Assembly: GCA_932294295.1 (NCBI GenBank)
Contig: OW028576.1
Span: 45,724,128-45,788,127, forward strand
Direction: 5' to 3'
Length of the DNA stretch: 64,000 nucleotides
Source: Alitta virens
Taxonomy: Eukaryota; Annelida; Polychaeta; Phyllodocida; Nereididae
Position numbers and translations under genes: made by a program. The first letter of the stretch is position 1, and the number at the start of each line of letters is the position of its first letter. Of the stretch, positions 1 through 14,100 are shown piece by piece. The notes under the pieces were generated by a model. That model was not told where the DNA came from. It searched no databases and saw only the letters and a program-made list of their open reading frames with translations.

Positions 1-1988
1 TGGATTGCCATCGATCAGAATTGTTAAACTTTTTTCTGAAATTCCATTTGACTGTATGCTAATTGGAAAATTGGCTGATAATCGATTATCGATCATAATT
101 GATAATCAGGCCACCACCGATATATCCCTGCAAACCCTGAAGCGTAAGCTCCTGCAATGCGTGATGCTCTAATTGTCAAATACACCATCCATGCCCTCTT
201 TCTTAATGTTTCTTAGTTAGTTCATATGCATCAGAAGCCTTGCATTTATATTTAATAGCTTAGCGTTAAAATCCTTTCAAAATTTAAAAACATCTCTACC
301 TCCTTGAGGATTATAACCATGGTGATGATCTGAAAATTAAATTTCAAACTTGACTACAAAAAAATTGTCGTACTCGTTACTGAAAGAAGTTTTAGTGGCA
401 GCAAAATGACGACAGCAAAAATGAAATCCTTCGGTGTTATAAAGGACAATAATTGGGCAAAGACAAATACGGGACATTACAAGGAAACATCAATAATGAT
501 CAATTTTGTACGTTTCACAAGACAACGATAAAAATTGGTCACAAAAGTTTGACGGAAAAATTACAAACGTAATATTTCTAGCACCAATAAATGGACAGTA
601 AAGCTTTGTACACCATTCAATACAAGCACCTAATGATTCAATGCAGAGAAAACGTACCACGAAAGGTCACTGCCACCGTAGCAGATAAGTATTGTTTGAT
701 GACGTCATCTATTCTGTGACGTCATCCATTTAACAATGTGTAGTGATGTCATCTTATTGTCTTTTTATATGCTACAGTCGTAGTGACCTCTGTAGGCCGT
801 TACATTTTCTCCCCATTATCACAGACAAAACGTTCTTAAGAACATAATTAAGAATTTAAGACGTAACCAAAAAGCTTCCTTCCAAGATTAGAACATTTTT
901 AGCAACATTTATCGAATTGTGTGCAGTGTGTTTTTGGACGAACGTTGAGGTGTAGAATGTGGAAACTTAGCGACAAAAATAGTTTATTTACAAAACAACA
1001 GAACGGAAAATTTAATATATTACTGTGCGAAAGATGTCGTGGTAGTTTAGCTGTTCAAACAAAAAAGTATAAAAGAAAAGCTGTATGAAGGTATAATATA
1101 TTATAATATGTTAGTTACTTCAAAAGGAAAACATTGTTAAACATTGTTAAAATGATGTTACTTATCTAATTAAGGTATTGAAATAAATCTGTTATAACAA
1201 AAGAACTAAGAAAATATTGGATATAGATATTTCTATAAAGATGTGTTTGGATGTACCGTGTTAAATTCATGTGAAGTTGAGGTAGGTGTTAAATTCCAAT
1301 TAGAATGGAGTAAAACTATTTTAGTAAGAAATAAATTGTAAACATAGTCGGACTCGTTTATAAGCACACTTTAACAGTAATAATCACTTCATTGTCCCAG
1401 AGTAGATAATTTACATAATTTTTACACCAGATGCGCGAAACACTGTTGTAAGAAAGACTTTATGTTAAACTTCATGACAGTAGTTTGTTATATAAGCGTG
1501 TCCGACTATACAAGATGACTATGTGGTTAGTTGTCATGGGGTTCAACAAGGCTCTATCCTAGGACCCGTTATAGTCTATATATGTAAAAATAATATGCTG
1601 ATAAGTTATATCATCTGCGGGATCTAGGCTTTTTGTATCGTATTCTACTAGCTAACTAAGCTCATTGTTGAAATGTTGCTATATACCATAGATTGTATTC
1701 ATACCTCAGTTCAGCCATAGTTGCACACAAGACCTAAATATCAGTCTTCTTCTTCCGCGCGCAGTACAATTTTAGTACACTTAACCAATGGTCAGTTTTG
1801 TGACATCACTAACTGACCATTGTATACATGGTCTTTGGGACTACTGTTTTGTGGATTATGTCGTACTGGTCAAACGCACTGAAACTGAGGTCATATGAGC
1901 AAATGGCCGAAATGCGAACAACTAGAGCTACAGTCTATATAGTACAACCACCGCAAAACTGATATATTTCTTAGTGTTTTTGACCCAC
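1..1988. other. Intron or downstream sequence left of exon 22
   Basis: AT-rich. Holds the MITE at 663-797. I found no exon with phase 1 entry and good borders, so the last exon(s) lie further left or were missed. Confidence 0.5.
663..797. mobile_element. MITE with paired TGACGTCA sites, copy 1
   Basis: Starts AAAGGTCACTGCCACCG and ends CTACAGTCGTAGTGACCTCT; contains TGATGACGTCATCTATT. Related to the two units at 12.26-12.53 kb. Confidence 0.55.
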
Positions 1989-2138
1989 CTGTTGTCCTGG
2001 CTCCCTGCTCTGGAGGTTTCAGCAGATTTTCCTGTCGGAGGGAACCCGCTCGGTCTGCAGAATGAGACCGTGGCTTCTTGGGTCCTCGTGAGAACCTCTT
2101 TCGAAGTGCACTTGCGAATGACTTGGATTTCTTAGCCT
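1989..2138 (-). CDS. C2CD2L: Exon 22: polybasic, Ser-rich C-terminal segment
   Basis: 150 bp, phase 1 in, 1 out: (E)AKKSKSFASALRKRFSR, GPKKPRSHSADRAGSLRQEN, LLKPPEQGARTT. Ser residues lie among Lys/Arg (KSKSF, KRFSRG, RSHSADR), as expected of PKC-type sites. In vertebrate TMEM24 a tail of this kind binds acidic plasma-membrane lipids and is released on phosphorylation. Acceptor ATATCGCAG, donor G|GTGGGT. The next exon is not recognised in 1-1988. Confidence 0.72.
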
Positions 2139-5100
2139 CTGCGATATTCAAATGAATGAAATTACAAATTTGTAAATGTGCAACTGTATGTAAAATAGTT
2201 TTGTTTCTGCTATCTTCGATTATGAGCTCGGCCGAAATTACAATCTATACCCCTGGTGGACCTGTTCAAGATTGAGCTCTCTCTCCTCCTTGGATAGTAT
2301 ACTACACACCCAGCTTGCAGCTATTATGCCACGTCTCAGGTCAAACACTCTACAATTTTAAACCCACAATCTTGCATACCATACACCTTCCAACATCTTA
2401 TCCACTTGACAACTGGCACCCACATAAATATTAAGCTAACTTATTCAATTCAAATCCAAGTTTATTTCAAAACTTAAAACTGATCTTATGAAGTACATCA
2501 CCCGTCCTAATCAGCCCTATCTGGTGCAAAAATATGGGACTTAAAGCCTCCTCACCCACTACACCCACGAAGATCTCAGAAGAAGTTAAATACCCGGTAT
2601 ATTAAGGGAGACCATTTAATGGGATGCCGTGGTCTAGTGGACGAGCTGTTCGCCTGCTAAACACGACGTTGCAGGTTTGAAACCCCACCATGTCATTGAG
2701 GAGTTGGACAGACCCTCTTCAACTATTGCCCCACCCACCTAGGTGCAATGGGTACCTGGCATTAGGCATCCACAATGATGGCACTGGTGTGAGCTCCCCA
2801 GGGAGTTGAGAAAGCTCTAGATTGGCCTGCCAAGGATGTAGTTGTAAAGTCGGCTGAGACTCGATTGAGCGATAACAGACTATTAACCCAGATTTACATT
2901 GAATCTTACCTCTAGGGTCGACTAGGCTTGATGTCTGGTCGTATCCACTGTATTCGCTGGCCTGTAATAGAAATAATACAATGTAGCATTTTGCAATAAC
3001 ATAGACACTATATTCAACGTTAATATACATTGCAAAGAAAACCTAACTTACTTAAATCCTTGGATGTACATATATGGAATTTTCAGATAAAATTACATAA
3101 TCACACACTAATTACATATAAAATCAACAGTTGTCTCCTTAAATCTATGTGCTATGAAGATTTTACAAAATGTAAATTATGATTTTGCTCATATGCAAGG
3201 TAATACTGAAGATGCATCTATTTTCTCAGGAAATTTTTTAGGAAAGAATCAGCTCAAATAGAAACTGAAGGCAATATTGAAAGTGAGAAAATGAAAGTGA
3301 AACTGAATCATGAATATAATACCACTCTCCAATGACGAAGCTGATATTAGAAGCGAAGATGTTTTCTAAAAATTAACTACACTTTCTTGATTACATGGCA
3401 ATGTTTAAATCTACCAGAAAATAAAAGATTATATGTCATTTTCAATAACAGCAACCCTGGATTTCGTGTATTCATAATGAAAAGAAGGTTCTCAACAAAA
3501 AAAACAAATGCCTTGGATCGTAATCAAGAAAGTATAGAATATAGACAACAAACTCCAAACCGCATTTAAAGCTCTTTCGTAATTGACTAAAAGAAAAGTG
3601 AATTAGTTAATTAGTCAAGCACAATTCATAATTTGATTAATGATTAAATAACTAAAAGCTGAAAAAAGAGTGTTAAAATTAGTTTGGTAAAAAACAGCAA
3701 TTTCACATCAATGAATTATTCAGTCTTGAGTAGAAATATGCACTCTGCAAAGACAAGGAATATATAAGGTTAGTAGCAATCCTCTACGTAAAGATTTTGA
3801 CACTATAATGAGCATTGATTGGACGAGGTGGAAAGGTGTCAAACAAGGGTCAATACTACCTCCTATTGAAGTTTCTTTAAATGACCTCACCATTGGGCGG
3901 ACTAGAAATTTGGGATTCGTCAAGATTCAGGAGCATGACAATATTTAATGGTTTTAAATTGAAGTATTTAGGTTCAGAAATCAGTTGACATCTCATTTGC
4001 ATTTAGTGTACCTGGTGATGTTGAATAATACCTGCTTTTTAATTATGTTGATTAAAATTATGTTAGTAATTGCAAGTTGAGGATAAACAGCATTCTACAA
4101 AGGTCAAAGCAAGGTAAGCAAAGTAGGTCAAAGGTCATCCATCAAGCAGGTCAAAAGCCATCTCAGAGTTCATCCAGGTCATTCAAGGTCAGTCTAATTG
4201 GGTCAAACATCAGCCATATAAGCAGGTCAGGGTCACCCTACCAGCCATTTTGGTCAAATTCAGGTCAAAGGTCATTCAGATATCAATAAGGTCAAGGTTG
4301 AGGGTGCCATTCTCCGCATTCCTCAGCAGCATTTCTCGCATTCCATGCATTCTTTCACTCACTATGCTCTGTTCATATTCAGGGTCTTCCAAGGCAACCA
4401 CCGGCTCCCCTAGTGGCGGTTTGCGGAAACGAGACACAAAAGGTCTGGATTGATGTTGCTGTTGTTGAGAGTAAGGCGATTGCTGCTGTTGTCCTAGCGG
4501 TTGTTGGCCGAACTGTTGTTGCTGTTGTTGTTGCTGTTGTTGTTGTTGCTGTTGCAAAGATTGTGTTGTAGTCGGTTGTTGCTGCTGCATGTATGATGTC
4601 TTGAAAAAAAAAGTCAAGGATGTCTTCAAAGAAAAAACCAGCAAAAGAACCTGTCACCAGCCATTCCGATCGGAATGAAAGGGGCGGCGAACTCCAGGGG
4701 GGAGTTAAGAAAATGCACAAGAGAAATAATCGAAGGCAAAGAAATCGAGAAATCGAGCAACAATTGGAAAAGAAAATCATTGCGAAAGAAAATCATGGGC
4801 CTTGGTTTTCTTCAAGTTTTGATTTTTGAAATATAATTTGTCGATCAAATTCTAGTTCAATAAGAACATTTTAAATATTTTACATATCATTGTTTTATCA
4901 CAACAATTGAACAGAAAATTGAGACAACAGCATTTAACAATATTCCCCATCTAACAAACTTTGTTAGAGAGGGAATAATTCCACAAAAAACAAGGCCCAA
5001 GATTGCAATGATATAGGTTCCTACAAAACAGACGAAAAATTAGGTTTGGTCAATACGTGAAGTGTTGCTATGGAAACCAACCATTCTTGAACACTCATCA

Positions 5101-8100
5101 AAGCTTCGGGAAACAAAAAGCTGAGTAAGAATTAATATCACGGGAAGATGTTTAGAAAGCGGTAATACTGAATAATGAAAAATCTTAGGCGAGAAGTTTA
5201 GAAACACTGTTGATATTAGGTGACAATGAATTAAATGTGAATTAGAGCGATATCCGGTGGTACAAAGCAGTCAATTTGAAGCGTTCTCTAAATGTATGCT
5301 GTGTGGTTTAATAAGCTGAGGCTCAAAATTTATTTGTACAATTATAGGAATTAAGTGCGAGGCTCAAAATTTAGGGCGATGGCACCACAAGTTAAGAGCG
5401 TTAGGGACATTATTCTGAAATATTCTACGAGGCATAATTATTGACAAAAACAGTTTAGCCGCAAACTTTAGCATCACTTGAATTTGACTATCACAAAACT
5501 TCACTAATCTCTGACATAACGAGACAACACATAGCACATGGATAAAGTCTTTAGTTATTTTAAAACATGGATCAACGACCATGCTGTAGCATGATAAAAT
5601 CCAAGGTTTGAGCGGTTTATTTCATGAGACGTTGTTTAATTGTTACGACAGCAAAGAGGGTCACAATTTGCGTAACGATCATAACGATAAGTGTCTGGAA
5701 AATCATTATATTTTTTAGTTTTTAACAGCAAAAATGGGGCATATCCATGCTAACTTATGACTGTCAACCTACATTTTCTGCTGTTCGTAACGGTGACGCT
5801 TTTCGGAAACGACCTTGGACGGGAGATTTCTTGAGAGGGTAAGACATGGCGCCTTGAATAGGCTCACTGTCCTACAAACATTTCAACAAGAAATTTACTG
5901 TACTGTTTTCTGTACGTTTTTTTTTCTATCTTTTACCTATTTTTTTTACTGGTCTGTTACATTACAGATGCTCAAGATCTTTTGAATTACAATTTCAATG
6001 ATCTGTTAAAATTTGAAAGCCCACATTACTGGGTCTTCATATATATTACAACAAATTACATTACACATAACTATTTGCATAATGCACTTGTTACATATAT
6101 ACCACAGCAAAATAGCACCAAAAAAAATTGTTCAAAGATCAGCTAAGAGATATATTAAACACAAGCTGCAGACAGGCAATAGCGACACATTTTACGACAT
6201 TTTTCGCAAAAAGAAGTCAGTTTCAGATTACAATTTCACAGTCATCTCTCACTATAATGCCAACCATTTCACCATAAAGCAGACCTCAAAGAAATAGCAA
6301 GGAAACTTTGTTTGATTTCAAGTAAAACAGTTTTTATGTCAAGGGAGTGTGTTTGTGCTTAGAAGACAGTGTATGGGCAATAGGTATTACTGTTCGAAAG
6401 CATAATTGTGTTTCAAATGTTTAGAAAAAAACGACTGCTTAGAATGTAAAGATAATGCTGTAGCAGAATATTTTTAGTTGCCAGGGTAATAAAAGCTTGC
6501 GGTCAAGTTTAAGATACTGTTAAGGTTTTGAATATGCAAATTACGAAGAAAATTTTGATAATGGGAAGAAATTGTGGAACGGCATAAATTAAGATAAATT
6601 ATAGATAATATACATACAATACAGGAAAAAAATTCTTTTTTTTTAATTGGGAGTAAGAGATAAACGATTGGCATGGAAACCACCACCAAACAGGTACAAC
6701 AAGTAACCTTTTTGATAGGTTTAGCCTTCCGGAACCTTCCAAATACCGGAGATTTCTTTGGCTTTAGTTTAAAAGATTCCAAGGTGTCCATTTCTGGCTC
6801 AGAACTCTAGGGAAAGAAAAGTATGTCCATATAAGGTTATAATGAAACTTCATTCATTTGCATATTATTTTACATATATCTCATTTACATATATTTGCAT
6901 TTATTTTAAATATCTAATTTGCATTTTGTGTTTGCATATCTACAAATAAGCACTGGAGAAAACCGGTCAAATAATATGAAACTAATTTGCATATCTCATT
7001 TGCATGTTTCCATATCTACCCAGCAATATTCAAAGTAGCAGCATATGGAAAACCGACCTAATCATGAAACTTCTAATTTTGTTGGTTTATATCTAGGCTA
7101 AGCGTAATTTAAACTGTTTTGGGAAGAATGTGAAAAAATAAATAAAAATTATTCACCCTTTATTATTATCAATGCCAATTATAATTTTTATATTATGTCA
7201 AAGAGAAAACCTATAGAGATATACATTTACAGGTCATTGCATAACATTCTCTCTGCACTTTAATGGATTTTTAAAACAAATTAAATCTTTTCAGAAACTA
7301 ACACTAAAATATAATATTGGTTAGTAGTGGTGAAATCCTCCATTGAGATTTCATGAAGCGCCACCAGCTGAAAAAATCAACATTTATTAATTCCTGAAAA
7401 CTAGAAGCACACACACAAACAAATCAAGGTTATCAAACTATTAAACAAAGCAATTGTAAGTTAATTTTGGCCAAATCCACAAAATATTATATTCTGAGAA
7501 AAAATAAATTATCCTGGTCAAATTATATTGAAGAATTGGGGCAAAATACCTGACGATGAAATGTACCAAAAATATCAGAATATACTTCACTCGATATCGA
7601 ATTAAAGCATAAAAGCAAGTGATTAATAAACTCTTGAAGCCCAAAAAATTAAGTGTTTTACGTCGTCCAATGATTCAATTGCAATTAACATCATTTTAAC
7701 GATACTTCGATTGCGATAATTTTAAGGAATGTGGTCAGGATTACGGGTAAACAAATGTAAGACAAGAATAAAATCATGCTACATCACCTTACTGGGTACA
7801 CTGGTGAGGTGGTTTCTCGAGGAGTAGTTTCAATAATGAGGTGGTCTTTATAATGAGGTATTTTTAAGGCGCGGGTTGATTGGAAGTGTTCTGATTAATT
7901 ATTGATCATTTAATAATTATTGAAATCATTGGACGAACCAAAAAATCACCATCAAAATCGAAGCAATACTTGGGGGATAAACACTAAAAATGTTAAAATG
8001 AAACCAATCAACTGAAGTAGGTCAACAATGGGGTCAATGAAAGGTCAAAGGTCACACCATGCTAAAAATAGACACATACATAGACGCCCTCTAGGGGAGC

Positions 8101-11100
8101 GTTCTGCTGGGGTTGCTGAATAATGTAGGACTCTATCGGCATGGAGTTACGTTGGCCGGGCATTAGCGCGGTGACGTTTGTTGCTGTTTGGGTTGTCGTG
8201 GTAACGGTTGCCGTGGGAGTAGATTTTCTAAACAACGACATCAAAGGAGATTTGTTTCCCTTTTTAACGTCTGAGGGCAGGGTCTGGGCCTGTGTTGTCT
8301 AAATATACGAGAAAAATGTAATTTTCAATATTAGATATTATATATAAAAACAAGTGAACAAAAAGATGGCCAAAAAATGCTGAAATGAAACTGTCTATTA
8401 ATTAATTCAATTCTACAATAGACACAAAGTCCACAATAATAAACCTGGAATAAAACTCAGTCACTCATATATTTGTCAATCATTCTCATGTTAGACGCAA
8501 TGATAGTAATAAAATTGGTTGCTTAGCAACTACACTTTAGAATATGTACATCCAAGGATTACGATTATTCACTTTAAACTGATTCTCAATGAGTTATTAA
8601 ACAATTTTCAAAGCTCTTAAATCTAATGTAAGTATATATATTTCACTTAATTTGCTACCAGAACCTCATAAAATCCAAAAAATACACAATATCACTTCAG
8701 TTGCAATATTTGAGCAAAATAACTAAATGAACAACAGAATTTTACTAACTTACCATGCAAATGAACAAGCAGGTAATTAAATTGGTAATTAATGGAAATT
8801 ATTATCAAATCACAAGCAATACATATCCATGCTTAAATAAATTTATGATATACAGTGTATTCACATACAATAGAGTTCGTAGGCGATAGTACTAGAGGGT
8901 AGAGAAAAATGATATTCGTATTCGGCTTTTCTTATTCTGGAAGATGGGAGAATGATCAAAACACAACATAACATTCCGTGTAAGACTTGCGATGATTTTT
9001 CATAATTGTCTATAATATAATGAGAGTTCTTTTCTTGGTTTTCATAGTTTCAAACCAGCTTAATTTTTGTGATGTATATTAAAAAAAATTAAAATTTAGT
9101 TGTGTCGAATCTTACGTTCATTGCAATCACATCAGCGAAACTTTTTTTCTTTATATTACCGTTATGGTCCGGCAGAATGTACGACAGTACGACAGCCTAA
9201 CCCAAATATTCTAAGTTTTTCTCTCTCTTGATTTATGATCCTGGTCGGTGTATTTTTTCCACCCTTGAGCATTTTGAAAGATTCAAGATGGCTGCCAAGA
9301 GAGAAAAAAAATTATTACAGAATTTTGGGTTGGGTCAAACTTCAGTTCTTCACTGCCTGACTAGTACTTTTTGATCAGTTCCTTGACTGAACTGTCGTTT
9401 GTCGATATAGAAAATGAGCAATTACAGTTCGTTCCAAAAGAGCAAATAATGGCCATCCTAACATTCATATAATTTACCGTCTTTCAACCTGCAAGTTTAC
9501 TTTCGATGAACTCACCTCATCGCAAATGTCTTACAATGATGTTATGACTGTATTTAAACCATAAAAGAGAAGAGAATACAAGGAAATAAATACATTTACT
9601 GAAAGAACTTAATATACACAATTAATTAATCATCGGACGGCGAAAATACCTTCGACGGTGTTGGACTGACAGGCTCCTGAAATTTGACGAAACGAAAAAA
9701 ATTCACACACGTTAGTAAAACAATAATATTCACACATTTGAAGTGAATATTACGAGTTGCTTTGGCAAATTTGTTATTATTTTGTTAGTTTTAGGAATGT
9801 TCCATGTAGTTTGTTACAATACGATTCAACATCAAGATAATAAATGTAAACGACATTGATAAAATGCTGTGCTTTTCAACAAAGTTCTCTGTTATCTATC
9901 AAGTTAATAATTTTTTTAATCATCCATATTTTTCCTTCTTAAAATATGTATACATGTGAATAGTCAGATAAAAAATCTCTCATAATTAACAAATGCTAAG
10001 TGCATATTGTTAATTCTTAGACGAGTCGAGAAATTAATTCAAAAGACGAGTCTTTGAAAATTCCACTACGAGGATGTCATCACAACATGAAAGTAATAGA
10101 TGGATATATAACATTCTGATCTTAAAGAAATGGTGCAGTGAACCTATAGAGTTGCTAAGCAAAAGCGGGGTATCCAAATTTGCGTTAAAGTTTCTTAAGC
10201 TCTAATCCTTCTTTGCTAATAACGATAATCCTTAATGTATACAACGTAAATGATAGGATTTATCTTTAAAATGTCACAAAGCAATTTAAGTGATCAACTG
10301 AAAATATCTACTTCTTTTAACAAAGTTCTGACTTTAAAAATTGGTCAAAAATGAAGTGAAGTAGTAAGCTGAATGCTCTGGCGTCACAATTGTGTTTACT
10401 TGAGTAGTAAAACTTTTGTGACGATCAGTGAGTATGACTTGCCTAAGTCGTTAAGCAAGCAGTAAGCATTCAGAACTAATACATAACATGAATGCATTGC
10501 CAGCAAAAGACAACAGAAATTGTTCAGGGGCGTCAATTTGTCTCGAAGGTTGGGGGGATGCAGGCCTATTTTGTCTTTTCCACTGTGACTTTCCCTCGCT
10601 CGTACAAATAGTAGCAGTAATTGCGCAGACACTGGCCAAGGTAAATTAATGGTGGATCACTTATACCAAACTTCTAAACTTGTACTGATGTGTGATATCA
10701 AGTGTAAAGCTGTTAACAAAGCACAAATGTTCCAAATAAAAAGTTTGTGAAGAAGGGTAATTTTCATTTGTGAATTTCAGGGGGGGGGGGGGAGGGGCAG
10801 ATGATTGCATTGATTATCCCCCCCCTTCTCAGAAAGTGGGGAGTATATATCCCCTACATCCCCCCTGAATCGACGCCCCTGGAAATGTTAGTATTTTCCG
10901 TAACTATGCATATGGAGTAAGTGTTGTTAAATTCAAGCTGAATATATATGTAATTTCATCACAAATATTTTATAGCAAGCAAGAATATTTCCAAAGATGG
11001 CAAACTATTGAAACAAACAAGATGGGTATTTTTTTCATGAGAGTATATTGAGGATTGATCAAGCAATTTAGACTCACTCGAGTGCAAGCCTTGAAGAGAC

Positions 11101-14100
11101 TCGGGCAAGAACCACTAGGCGGCTTAACCTGGTGGTAAGCAACAGAACTAAATCACTCTGGTGGTAAATTACTGAACTAAAAGGAATCATTACCAAGTCA
11201 ATGGCTTATGAAATCATTGGTTATGATCAGAGTTTATTATACAATAATTCCATCAGAACATCAGCTAATGAGAAATCAATGATTGTGACTTTATTTTGAA
11301 AATAAGGAGTTTGTTAGGGTTAAAATCAGAATTCGATCTTCTTAAGTTCTGAATTACAATATTTTCAAAGGACAATATAAAAGAGGAAAATTGTGATATA
11401 AGGAAAGATAACCGTTTACTTTAATGATAAAATTACAATACACGATGCTATCCTAATTTTACCACGATATAGTAAAGTAGAAACTCTGCATAATCAGAAA
11501 CTTTGGTCCAGAGAATTATAAAATATAAGACACTATGAGTGAAGATTTTGTAAATCAGATGTGACTGTAAGAAACACTTGTCTGAGATGGACAGAAATAG
11601 TGGTGCACAACTTAACGAGTAAAAACTAAAATAAATAGAAAAAATAAAATGTTTGGAGGTCGCAATGTTTGAAGGCTGCAATGTTAGGAGTGAATCATAT
11701 TATTTGTATCAAAATGCAAGTTCTAGAAACTTAAGAGACATTGATACAGAAAAAAAAAATATATATAAAGAAATTGAGATGAGAAGATAGATCTTTATGC
11801 AAAGACAGCTAATTAAAGAAAAAAGTTATCGATTCAACAAAAACATACTTCTTGAGAAAGCCGGAGTTTAAGGGGCGACAAAGACATTGTGTCACCGTCA
11901 TGGCTATACTGACTGACTGTACTCGTACCGCTCGTTCGTCGCTGATTTTAGTAAAAGCAGAAAAAGAAAACCACACCAGAAGATTAGGTCATGAGCAACC
12001 GACACCACAGATATTAAGTCAAATATTATGTGGAACAATTGTGTGAAGGTCGATGAATGAAGAAAGGTTAAGAATGACGAATAAGGGAAACTTAGTTAAA
12101 CCTTGCAAGTTGGACCTCCTTGATTCCAAGCAAAATTACCTCAATAAGGAAGAAGTTACCCAAATGAAAATACACATTACGGAGTGTATCGATTCGAAAA
12201 TTTTGTGGACGCGTGGTGGTCCATATTGGGGTTACGAGGAAGTACAGAAAACACCACCAGAGGTCAATGACACCAGGGCAGATAAACAATTTTTGATGAA
12301 GTAATATATTCATTGATCAATTTCACTTTGTCATAATGGTTGATGATGTCATTCCATTGTTCTTTATCGGTTTTTATTACAATGCCCTCTATGTTTCAAA
12401 TTTGTAAACTAGAGGTCATTGACATCAAGGTAGATAAGCATTGTTTGATGACATCATCTATTTAGTGACATCATTTTTATGATGATGTCATCCCATTGTT
12501 CTTTGTCTGCTTCCGTTGCAGTGCCCTCTGTTAGTGTACGATGTAGTTCTGGTTTTAGTGCTGTATAGCGGACCCAAATTTATGCCCATATTTGGCATCC
12601 ACGAAATATGAAAAAAATCACTATTTCTTACCAAAACTTTTTTCTGGCAAATAATAAGAATAATAGTTGTCTTAAATAATCACCGCCGTCATTTGTTTGT
12701 GACGTCATCCATGAATTCAAACATTTTTTTGTCAGGTCTGGCAACGAGGCTCGCTAATTAAGGTAATAAATTTGGGTCCCCATTCTGCACTTTTTCCATT
12801 TCCATTTCTAATCGTTTAATTTTGCCTTATTTTAATGTGCAAAATTATAAAGCTGAAACCCCATTCTATATTGATTAGTTTTGTAATGCAAGAAGAGTAC
12901 ACGGAGAAATAATAACAGGAAGAAATAGAAAACTAAATATAACAAAAAATATAAATTAATGCTCTTTGTTAATTAGGAAAATTCACGAGCACAAGCAAGG
13001 GGGTAAGCATTTTAAAATTTATTCACTAATTCACGGAAAATCAAATTGGAAATAATGATACATAACAATGTAAAACAATTAAATAAGCAACTTAAAAGAA
13101 TACAACTTAACAACATGCAAAGAAATCAAGCACAATATTAACCTAATTTGAATATATTAATATATATTAATAATTAGCAAAGCAAAAGCATTAGTAGCTA
13201 CTTAACCTAATGTTTGATAGAAGTATTTGAATTTTACGGAAGTCTTTTAAAGAAGTCTGAAGATGTACCTCGTGACTTTGGACAATATTGCAATATATAT
13301 TATATACGAGTTGTATTATCTACTGGAGGTAGACTAATTTTGTACATTTAAGAAATCACAGATTAACAAATTCAAAATATAAGAATCACTGAACACAATA
13401 ATCAACTGAATTAAAATCAAAAACAAAAGGTTTATACGGACAATATTTTACCAACGCAATTTAAAAAACTTAAAAATAAAAAAAGTAAACTAAATAAATA
13501 AATAAAACATAAGTCAACAAAATATGACTAGAATTTTTCACATAAATAAGGTTTATACATCTAAATTTATCAATAGAAATAAAAAAAAAGAAGTCTAAAT
13601 CCTACCCTGTTTACGACATAATAAAACGCAGTATCATGTGCGGTTATACCTTAAATACTGAAGATTTTGCATTGACATACGCAGAAATAAGTGGTGATCT
13701 TACAGCGAATAGAGCAGTAATACAATTGGGGAACTAGAGGCCGCCATAGGTGCAACCTGTGGCAGGGACATGTAAGGCTACACGTTTTAGATTTTTAGCT
13801 TCTCGGACGTTATACGTGCAGACAGAAAAATGAGATAAAAGTCGTAATATTATTTAATAGGATATTTTATTTCATTGGTGCATTTTCCACCAACACTTAT
13901 TATTAAAAATGGCACCGAGTGGATCCGAGGAGCTAAAGATCAAATAAGTGTGGCCTTAAAGTTGCACCGTCTGTCAAATTTGCAGTTTTCTAATATGCTA
14001 TCAAACAGTTGAAATTACCTTTATTAATCAAGGCACACTAAATTTGTGTGAATTAATGATTTATAAGACATTAATTACTAAAAAAATAAATTATACATTG

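Larger units (their letters stand above)
4600..8079. other. Introns around exons 18 and 19
   Basis: Apart from the two exons I see AT-rich sequence, including ATTTGCATAT-type repeats near 6850-7010. No other gene. Confidence 0.55.
8299..11848. other. Introns around exon 16
   Basis: Contains the 27-bp exon and the hAT-like MITE at 10525-10881. Otherwise nothing recognised. Confidence 0.55.

Noticed and set aside
100..170. Possible last exon after ATTGCAG on the minus strand
   Set aside because: Phase would fit exon 22, but the product is short, unlike the family, and has no other support.
4379..4780. 133-aa minus-strand frame overlapping the polyGln exon
   Set aside because: Shifted frame of the CAA/CAG repeats; no splice borders fit.
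7330..7371. Minus-strand LVALHEISMED after a good TTTTTTCAG acceptor
   Set aside because: No in-frame donor nearby and phase cannot be confirmed.
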